Origin: Flavimaribacter sp024343425
Lineage (GTDB): Bacteria > Pseudomonadota > Alphaproteobacteria > Rhizobiales > Rhizobiaceae
Direction of reading: 5' to 3'
NCBI GenBank assembly: GCA_965227645.1
Contig: OZ245773.1
Coordinates: forward strand, 3,844,001-3,908,000
Length of the DNA: 64,000 nt
The notes under the pieces: model-generated
Database searches by the model: none
Seen by the model: only the letters and a program-made list of their open reading frames with translations
Told to the model about the DNA's origin: nothing
Made by a program: the position numbers and the translations under genes
Shown here: in pieces, positions 37,701-44,107 of the stretch
Layout of the letters: every line of letters begins with the position of its first letter
Position numbering within the stretch: position 1 is the stretch's first letter

Positions 37701-37745
37701 GGCATTGCCAACTTGTTCTCGCATGATTGAAAGGAGCGAGCCGCC
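37701..37745 (+). repeat. 45-bp end of the IS6-family element (remnant copy)
   Basis: Identical over 45 bases to 40001-40045, the left end of the intact element, same orientation, starting GGCATTGCCAACTTGTT. Beyond base 45 the sequence differs. It marks the break in macB. An IS copy once stood here and was later reduced by deletion or recombination. Confidence 0.85.
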
Positions 37746-37892
37746 AGTGAGATGATTATCTGTGAGCTCCCTCGCAATCCCTCGCAGATCACATGACCGT
37801 TGGAACGATGAAACCAGCCTTGCGGGCCAGGCAAGTGCCAAATCGGACAATCTGTGGTTTACTGTGCCACAACGTTTTAGTGTTGGCACCCC

Positions 37893-39875
37893 ATGGTGAT
37901 GATTTTGAAAATACTTTGTTCAACTGCCCTTAGCGTATTTCTTTATTGGGCCGGCGCAACCGTTGTCCACGCGGAGGAATACCGCATTACGACAGTAGGA
38001 GAGGCGGCCTCGGCCGCTGTCCAACGGATGGATGATCGATTGAACGCTAGCAATAGCGGCGTCTCGCTGTCCTTTCTGCCGGGTATTGCCTCTGCAGACG
38101 AACTCTTGCAAATGCTGGACGCCGGCATCGTCGACATTGCCGTAGTATCTTTCCGAAACCTACCCACCCTTTCTCAATCTCCGCTTCTGCAACCTTTCAT
38201 GGCCCAGGATGCTGTTGAAGTACGCAAGGCCATCAATTCCGAGGTCGGAGCGTATGAAAAGGCGGACGTTGAACGAGAAGGCTACCGCGTGCTTGATTTC
38301 TGGCACGTATCCTCCACCGTATTTGGATCGCAAAATCCGGTGCGCGAAGCCCGCGACTTTCAGGGACTGAAAGTCTTTCAAGGCACGCGTAACGAAGGCG
38401 AAACTCTACTCGCGCTCGGCGCTGCTCCAGTCCAAATGCCGTTCGGTGAAGTTTTCGCCTCGCTCCAAACCGGATCAATCGATTCAAGCGCAGTGCCCTT
38501 CGACAACAGATCGGTTTCACTCGGTTTTGCCGACGTGGTCACTCATTATATCGACCGAACTTATGTTCCCACGATCTATGCTGTCCTCATCAGTGAGGAA
38601 AAATGGAAAGACCTTCCATTCCCAGATCAACATCACCTCGCAAACGCGGCCGAAGAGATCGGCGAAAGCCTGGTCAATCAACTCCAACTCCAGGCTCAGA
38701 CCTTCCGTAATGACAGCCTTGCCCGCGGAGCCGTCTTTAACGCCTGGGCGGCCGCCGACGTGGATGCTGTTCGCATCGCGAGCTTAGACGCAATGGCGGG
38801 CGATAACCAGATCGAGCGTGACCTTATCAATCTCGCTTACGCAAATGCGGCTGCCGATTTGCCCCCGCCGCCCGAGGTGTCAGACCCAAGGCCCGCGGCT
38901 GAGGTCCGTCTTCTCTTTGCTACAGATCGAATTGTGGTCGACATGGAAAACCCTGAAACCGCATATTCGTCAGCACGCCGGCTCCGCGGACACGATTTTG
39001 GAATTGCAACGGTATCTCTAGAAGACAATCGCGAGCTTGGCGATGATCTAGAAGACGTCTCAACCATCGACGAGCTCGACCCGTTAACCCAGGCCGCGTT
39101 CCTCGATCAGCTCACGCAGAACGCCGGTCAACAGGTCGTTATCTTTGTCCATGGCTACAACAATTCATTCGCGGACAGCATCCGTCGGGGTGCAACGATC
39201 CAGGAGGACATTGCCCCGGAAGCGATTGTGATCAGCTACACTTGGCCGAGCGATGGTGAACTCCTGAGCTATGGCTATGACGAGTCTTCAACCGATACCG
39301 CTGAGCAGAACTTCAAGCTCTTCATGGACACGCTCACAGGCGCAGTTGATGCTGGAAAGATCAACGTGATTGCCCATTCGATGGGAAGCCGGTTACTTAC
39401 AAAATACCTCGCCGGTCTACCTGAACGCGGAATTACACCTGGCCAGACCAAGTTCAACGAGATCATTTTTGCCGCCGCGGACATATCCATGGAGTTTTTC
39501 CAGCAGAAAGAGGAAACGCCCTTTGATCCAAACGCTCCGCTCTCAAGCTATTCCAACCGGATCACCGTCTATTCCTCGGAACATGATAGACCACTTGGCC
39601 TTTCCGAAAAGCTCCACCGTGACCAGCGGCTTGGCCTTGCAGACCAATCCGAGATGTACTTGGAACCGGATATCACGGCGGTCGACGCCTCATTGATTGA
39701 TCCGGCAAGATGGTATCAACGCTTCAGTTTCGCAACGCGGCATTCCTATGTGTTCGATAAGGCTGCCGGCGTTCGGGATCTCGCCCGCCTCCTAAACGGA
39801 GAGGATCCAGCAACGCGCCCCGGCATGGACAGAAAAACCCGAAATCAACTGGTCTTCTGGCAACTCAGTCCGTAG
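37893..39875 (+). CDS. Fusion of TRAP-type solute-binding domain with DUF900 alpha/beta hydrolase
   Basis: 660 residues. A signal peptide (1-27, ends VVHA) is followed by a DctP-like domain (28-310) with LGAAPVQMPFGEVFASLQTGSIDSS, a proline-rich linker (318-335) and a DUF900-type hydrolase from RLLFATDR (339). The hydrolase has oxyanion-region FVHGYNNSF (418-426), WPSDG, nucleophile S496 in AHSMGS, probable acid D530 and H617 in RHSYVF. In the binding domain the ligand-gripping arginine expected after LK-V is F162 (LKVFQGT). Codon use is visibly more A/T-rich than in neighbouring operons. An imperfect GTGCCA-N14-TGGCAC repeat (37864-37889) sits just before the start. No TRAP permease is adjacent. 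ATG 37899 is an alternative start. Confidence 0.85.
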   Translation: MVMILKILCSTALSVFLYWAGATVVHAEEYRITTVGEAASAAVQRMDDRLNASNSGVSLSFLPGIASADELLQMLDAGIVDIAVVSFRNLPTLSQSPLLQPFMAQDAVEVRKAINSEVGAYEKADVEREGYRVLDFWHVSSTVFGSQNPVREARDFQGLKVFQGTRNEGETLLALGAAPVQMPFGEVFASLQTGSIDSSAVPFDNRSVSLGFADVVTHYIDRTYVPTIYAVLISEEKWKDLPFPDQHHLANAAEEIGESLVNQLQLQAQTFRNDSLARGAVFNAWAAADVDAVRIASLDAMAGDNQIERDLINLAYANAAADLPPPPEVSDPRPAAEVRLLFATDRIVVDMENPETAYSSARRLRGHDFGIATVSLEDNRELGDDLEDVSTIDELDPLTQAAFLDQLTQNAGQQVVIFVHGYNNSFADSIRRGATIQEDIAPEAIVISYTWPSDGELLSYGYDESSTDTAEQNFKLFMDTLTGAVDAGKINVIAHSMGSRLLTKYLAGLPERGITPGQTKFNEIIFAAADISMEFFQQKEETPFDPNAPLSSYSNRITVYSSEHDRPLGLSEKLHRDQRLGLADQSEMYLEPDITAVDASLIDPARWYQRFSFATRHSYVFDKAAGVRDLARLLNGEDPATRPGMDRKTRNQLVFWQLSP

Positions 39876-40000
39876 CGGTAGACAAATGCCCGTGCCTTAG
39901 CGGGAGCAACCCTGCCAATCACAGGATCGACGCATGCGCAGGCTGCCGGCGCGGTTACGGCGTATTGCGGCTCTCTGTCTTCTGCCTGAGACATTCGGCT

Positions 40001-40809
40001 GGCATTGCCAACTTGTTCTCGCATGATTGAAAGGAGCGAGCCGCCGGGTTCTCAAGCGGTCATTTCCACTGCATAGGTATTCCAGAGGTCGAAAGCATCG
40101 GCCCTGGCGTGACGGTAAGAGATTGCGGAGATCCGATAGCGTCGGGGGCGGAAGATCGTGTTTGCCTGATCATGAGCGGCGGGAAACCTCTGTGCCTGTC
40201 GGGGCGATTTGAACCGGCCCATCACTTTCTCGCGCCTTCGTGTCGGCCTGTGCGAGCCCTCAATCCGATTGTTCAAACCCTTGTGCGCGCGATGATCCGC
40301 GTTCGGTGCAAGCTCGCGGATAGGCTTGAAATAGCTGCGCAACTTGTCCGTTATGATGACCCGGGGCTCGCCGAACCGGGCGATCAGTCGCTTTAAGAAA
40401 CGTCGCGCGGCTTTGGCATTGCGCTGAGGTTGCACGAGGATATCCAGCACATCCCCGTTCGCGTCTACTGCCCGCCAGAGCCAGTATTTGCGGCCGCTTA
40501 TCGGGATGACGACTTCGTCCAAATGCCATTTGTCGGCCGCCGAAGGCCTATCGCGTTTGATACAATTGGCGAAATGGCCCCCAAAGCGGTTCACCCATTT
40601 CCGGACGGTCTCCCGGCTGACTGTCACACCTCGTTCGGCGAGCAAGTCCTCGACATCAGCCGTGCTCAGCGCGAAGCGGTGGTAGACCCAGACTGCATAG
40701 GCGACTATCTCGCGTGGGAAACGGTAACCTTTCAGGCGGGGCATGGTGGATGGAGTGCTCATCAAAAACGTTTAGACAACCACGAATCCCCAAACAAGTT
40801 GGCGATGCC
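40001..40809. mobile_element. IS6-family insertion sequence, intact
   Basis: 809 bp with terminal inverted repeats GGCATTGCCAACTTGTT (left) and GGCATCGCCAACTTGTT (right, read inward), 16 of 17 identical. It carries one transposase gene on the minus strand. The flanking octamers differ (ATTCGGCT on the left, TTTTGAAC on the right), so there is no target duplication, as expected after recombination or deletion between IS copies. Confidence 0.9.
40052..40765 (-). CDS. IS6 family transposase
   Basis: 237 residues, complete. The N-terminal helix-turn-helix (LSTADVEDLLAERGVTVSRETVRKWVNRFG) and DDE catalytic core are present: D83 in HLDEVV, D140 in ITDKLRSY and E169 in NNRIEGSH. Length and layout are standard for IS6/IS26-type transposases, which act by replicative transposition and form directly repeated copies. 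An internal stretch HRAHKGLNNRIEGSHRPTRRREK is the family signature. Confidence 0.93.
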   Translation of the reverse strand: MMSTPSTMPRLKGYRFPREIVAYAVWVYHRFALSTADVEDLLAERGVTVSRETVRKWVNRFGGHFANCIKRDRPSAADKWHLDEVVIPISGRKYWLWRAVDANGDVLDILVQPQRNAKAARRFLKRLIARFGEPRVIITDKLRSYFKPIRELAPNADHRAHKGLNNRIEGSHRPTRRREKVMGRFKSPRQAQRFPAAHDQANTIFRPRRYRISAISYRHARADAFDLWNTYAVEMTA

Positions 40810-40875
40810 TTTTGAACACTTTAGTCAACCGGTCGCTTCCAGTCGGTTTGGCGGAAGCCGCCGCACGCAAGAAAG

Positions 40876-41586
40876 CTACAAATTCATAAGCCCGGCAGGC
40901 GCTGGCGACATTCCTGTGGAAACGCCGGCCGGTCTGCCGGTTCGCCGGCCGGACAGCCACAGGGCGGCGTCAGCGGCCCGGACGCCGGAGAGTCGATCTG
41001 CTTCCGCAGTCAGATTTGATGCCAGAGCGTCAACGAATTCAGGCGGGGCGTCGGGGAGCCGACCGCCCGCGCCGAGATCAATCGCATGCAGCCAGATGGC
41101 CCGGGCGCGCCGCCAGGGCGTGTCGCGGACGGCGATCGCCTGATCGGCGCCCGTCCCGACAACCGCCCGCCACTGGACGTCATCCAGATCGCGCCACTCG
41201 ACGTTGAGGTGAACTGTCGAATGGGCGAACAGGTTTCGCAGCGCCCGGGCCGGCTGCGTCGCGCGGCGCTCGACCTCCGCAATATCAACGCGCATCGGCG
41301 CCGCAATGGCGTTCGGCTCCGCCTCACGCGCACGCGAAACGATTCCGCTCAGAACACGCGCGTGGTATCCGACATGCGCGACGATTTCCCGGCGCAACCT
41401 GCCTTCCAGATTGGACGGTTCGTCCAGATCCGCATCGCTCAGACCGTTCAGCAGTCTTGCGAAATAGGCTGTTCCCAGCCGCGCCCAGTCGAGATCCCGC
41501 GCCGGGGCGGAGGCCGCGTCGTAACGCGCGCCACCGCCTTGACGCAGCCGAAGGGCCTCTCGCGCCTCGTCGAGCGACCGGTTCAC
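40876..41586 (-). CDS. Maleylpyruvate isomerase family protein, DinB/mycothiol-dependent type
   Basis: 236 residues, GTG start overlapping the gentisate dioxygenase stop (GTGA). The N-terminal half has the maleylpyruvate-isomerase/DinB helical pattern (DWARLGTAYFARLLNGLSDADLDEPS, RREIVAHVGYHARVL) with His residues suited to metal binding, and the C-terminal part includes RARAIWLHAIDLGAG. In actinobacteria this fold is a mycothiol-dependent maleylpyruvate isomerase, but alphaproteobacteria lack mycothiol, so its cofactor here is unclear. It is the last gene of the gentisate operon and lies next to the insertion sequence. A second, glutathione-type isomerase is encoded two genes upstream. Confidence 0.78.
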   Translation of the reverse strand: MNRSLDEAREALRLRQGGGARYDAASAPARDLDWARLGTAYFARLLNGLSDADLDEPSNLEGRLRREIVAHVGYHARVLSGIVSRAREAEPNAIAAPMRVDIAEVERRATQPARALRNLFAHSTVHLNVEWRDLDDVQWRAVVGTGADQAIAVRDTPWRRARAIWLHAIDLGAGGRLPDAPPEFVDALASNLTAEADRLSGVRAADAALWLSGRRTGRPAGVSTGMSPAPAGLMNL

Positions 41587-42689
41587 CGGTCCGGGGTCTC
41601 GACGTGGGTGCGCGCGAAATTGAGACGCTCCATGATCGGAGCATCCGAGAAGCGAAACAGGTCGAACTGCGTTTCAGCCTGAAGGGACCAGCTTATCCAT
41701 GACGGAATGACGAACATGTCGCCAATGTCGAGCCTATACTCGACGCCGTCCATCACCACCGCGCCGCTGCCTTCGAAGACCTGGAAGACCGTCGAGCCCA
41801 CCTCCCGGCGGGTCGGCGTCGCGCAGTCGGCGCGCAAACGATGGAACTCGCAACGGATCGTCGGCATCACGTCGCCGCCTGTCGTCGGATTGACATAGCG
41901 AATGGCCGCATGCCCCTGCTCGACGGTGGCGGGCTGGCCCTCCTCTTCGAGTAGCAGTTGTTCGGTCAGCGCCCGGTCTGTGTATTCCCAGCGATAGGCG
42001 CCGATCGGCGAACTCACCGTATCCTGCAATCCCGACAGCGGCCGCAGCCCCGGATGACACCAAAGACGTTCGCCCTGCGAGAAGCGCGGCGTGGCGTAGT
42101 CCGTCACCCGGTCGGATCCGAACTCGAAAAACCCGACGTCGTTTTGCTGCGAAAACGGAATGTCCAGCCCGTCGATCCACGCCATCGGCTGGTCGGTGTC
42201 GTTGTGGTGGCCATGGAAATACCAACCCGGCGTCAGCAGCAGGTCGCCGCGGCTCATGCGCACCGGATCGCCGTTGACCACGGTCCAGACGCCCTCGCCT
42301 TCGACCACGAAACGAAACGCGTTCTGGGAATGGCGGTGCTCCGGCGCCGTCTCGCGCGGTCCGAGATACTGGATCGCCGCCCACAATGTCGGGCTGACAT
42401 AGGCGTGACCGCCGAGCCCGGGATTGGCCAGACCGATCGCCCGGCGCTCGCCGCCTCTGCCAACCGGCACCAGTTCGCCGGATTTTTCGGCGAGCGGCAG
42501 AAGATCCGACCATTTCCAGAGATGCGGCAAGGCGCGCGGTTTCGGATGGATCGGCATCAGATCGCCGAGCTGGGTCCACAGTGGTATCAGATGATGTTTC
42601 TCGAACCCCTTGTAGAGTTCACGCAAGGCAGGGGTGTCTTCCGGCTGCATGGCGTGTTCCACGGTGTCATGCGTTACGGATTCATTCAT
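41583..42689 (-). CDS. Gentisate 1,2-dioxygenase
   Basis: 368 residues, two-cupin ring-cleaving Fe(II) dioxygenase that opens gentisate to maleylpyruvate. The N-terminal cupin shows PEHRHSQNAFRFVVEGEGVWTVVNGD and TPGWYFHGHHNDTD with the metal-binding histidines. The C-terminal cupin (FQVFEGSGAVVMDGVEYRLDIGDMFVIPSW) is a variant. A strong ribosome site (AGGAGG) precedes ATG 42689. It sits between the two isomerase genes, fitting the gentisate pathway completely. Confidence 0.92.
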   Translation of the reverse strand: MNESVTHDTVEHAMQPEDTPALRELYKGFEKHHLIPLWTQLGDLMPIHPKPRALPHLWKWSDLLPLAEKSGELVPVGRGGERRAIGLANPGLGGHAYVSPTLWAAIQYLGPRETAPEHRHSQNAFRFVVEGEGVWTVVNGDPVRMSRGDLLLTPGWYFHGHHNDTDQPMAWIDGLDIPFSQQNDVGFFEFGSDRVTDYATPRFSQGERLWCHPGLRPLSGLQDTVSSPIGAYRWEYTDRALTEQLLLEEEGQPATVEQGHAAIRYVNPTTGGDVMPTIRCEFHRLRADCATPTRREVGSTVFQVFEGSGAVVMDGVEYRLDIGDMFVIPSWISWSLQAETQFDLFRFSDAPIMERLNFARTHVETPDR

Positions 42690-42725
42690 TGTGTTCCTCC
42701 TTGCCGTTTCATCTGAAGTTGGCTT

Positions 42726-43373
42726 TTAGACTGCGTCGGGCTGGTTCGGCGGGGCGGCGTCGCGAAAGGCCGCGATGGCGTCCAGCCGTTCGAAAATACC
42801 AGCGATTGTAGGCCATCGGCCTGTATCAATCGCAAAGCGACGGTTGTTCCACACCTGCGCGTAAAGGCAGATATCCGCCAGGCCTGCTTCGTCGCCATGG
42901 CAGAATTCGCCGGTCTCGCCATCGCGATCCAGCATGGTCTCCAGCGCATCGAAAGTCGTCGTGACCCAATGCGTAAACCATTCCTTCTGCGCCGTCTCGT
43001 CCGCGCCGAACTTGTCTGCAATATAGCCGAGAACCCGCAAATTGTTCAGCGGATGCACCTCGCAGGCAATCATGTAGGCGATTGCGCGCACCCGCGCCCG
43101 CCCGTCCGCGTCCTTCGGCAACAGGGGCGGGTTCGGATGAACCTCCTCCAGCCATTCCATGATGGCCAGCGATTGGGTCAACACCCTGCCGTCTTCGCGT
43201 TCCAGCGACGGAACCAGACCCTGCGGATTGATCGCGAGGTATTTTTCCGTGCGGGTTTCGCCATTGCGCAGGACATAGGCCGCGTAATCGTAGTCAAGCC
43301 CCTTGAGATTGAGCGCGACCCGCAATCGTGTGGAGGTGGAGGAACGAAAGAAATTATGCAGCGTCAGGGACAT
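42726..43373 (-). CDS. Maleylpyruvate (maleylacetoacetate) isomerase, zeta-class GST
   Basis: 215 residues. The N-terminal thioredoxin-like domain begins LHNFFRSSTSTRLRVALNLKGLDY, with the SSxSxRxR motif of zeta-class glutathione transferases that isomerise maleylpyruvate or maleylacetoacetate using glutathione. NPQGLVPSLE and DGRVLTQSLAIMEWLEE follow, then a helical C-terminal domain. Within this operon it should convert maleylpyruvate to fumarylpyruvate. Confidence 0.9.
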   Translation of the reverse strand: MSLTLHNFFRSSTSTRLRVALNLKGLDYDYAAYVLRNGETRTEKYLAINPQGLVPSLEREDGRVLTQSLAIMEWLEEVHPNPPLLPKDADGRARVRAIAYMIACEVHPLNNLRVLGYIADKFGADETAQKEWFTHWVTTTFDALETMLDRDGETGEFCHGDEAGLADICLYAQVWNNRRFAIDTGRWPTIAGIFERLDAIAAFRDAAPPNQPDAV

Positions 43374-43388
43374 GGTCTCTCCGGATTG

Positions 43389-44084
43389 CTATTCGGACGG
43401 ACCGATCGTCGTCGAAATCTCGCCCAGTCCGGCGATCGAAACCACGCATCGATCACCGACCTGAAGCGGTCCGACGCCGGCTGGCGTGCCCGTCATGATG
43501 AGATCGCCGGGCTGCAGGCCGATCGAGTGCGACAGAATGGAGATGATCTCCGGAACCGACCAGATCAGTTCGTTCAGATCGGCGTCCTGTTTGACCTCGC
43601 CGTTTACGCTCAAACCTATCGCGCCGCTATCGGGATGCCCGACCTTGGAGACGGGATGAACCGGTCCGATGACCGCCGACCGGTCGAAGGCCTTGCCGAA
43701 ATCCCAGGGACGTCCCTTGTCGCGCGCCGCCAGTTGCAGGTCGCGGCGCGTCAGATCGTTTCCGATGGCGTATCCCCAGACATGGGACAGCGCGTCATCC
43801 TCGGAGATCTTGCTGCCGGCTTTGCCGATCGCCACCACAAGCTCGGCCTCGTAGTGGAAGTTTTGCGTCTCGGGGGGATAGGCGACAGTCTCACCATCAA
43901 GCACCACGGCATCGGCCGGCTTGGTGAAGAAGAACGGCGGTTCGCGGTCCGGATCCTTTCCCATTTCGCGCGCATGCGCAGCATAGTTGCGGCCGACGCA
44001 GAAAATGCGGCGCACCGGCATCAGGTCTTCGCTGTCGGCGATCGCGACAGTTGGGGCCGGTAGCGGTTGAAACACATAAGACAT
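43389..44084 (-). CDS. Fumarylpyruvate hydrolase (FAH family)
   Basis: 231 residues, fumarylacetoacetate-hydrolase fold. Metal ligands appear in HYEAELVVAIGK (E at the second position of the strand) and in GYAIGNDLTRRDLQ; the C-terminal LQPGDLIMTGTPAGVGPLQVGD is the family signature. It splits fumarylpyruvate to fumarate and pyruvate, closing the gentisate route. It lies 15 bases from the isomerase gene. Confidence 0.92.
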   Translation of the reverse strand: MSYVFQPLPAPTVAIADSEDLMPVRRIFCVGRNYAAHAREMGKDPDREPPFFFTKPADAVVLDGETVAYPPETQNFHYEAELVVAIGKAGSKISEDDALSHVWGYAIGNDLTRRDLQLAARDKGRPWDFGKAFDRSAVIGPVHPVSKVGHPDSGAIGLSVNGEVKQDADLNELIWSVPEIISILSHSIGLQPGDLIMTGTPAGVGPLQVGDRCVVSIAGLGEISTTIGPSE

Positions 44085-44107
44085 CGTTGTTTCCTTCTTT
44101 TTGTCTG

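Noticed and set aside
37701..40809. A complete composite transposon
   Set aside because: Only one full IS is present; the other end is a 45-bp scrap and no target duplication is seen, so it is described as a remnant.
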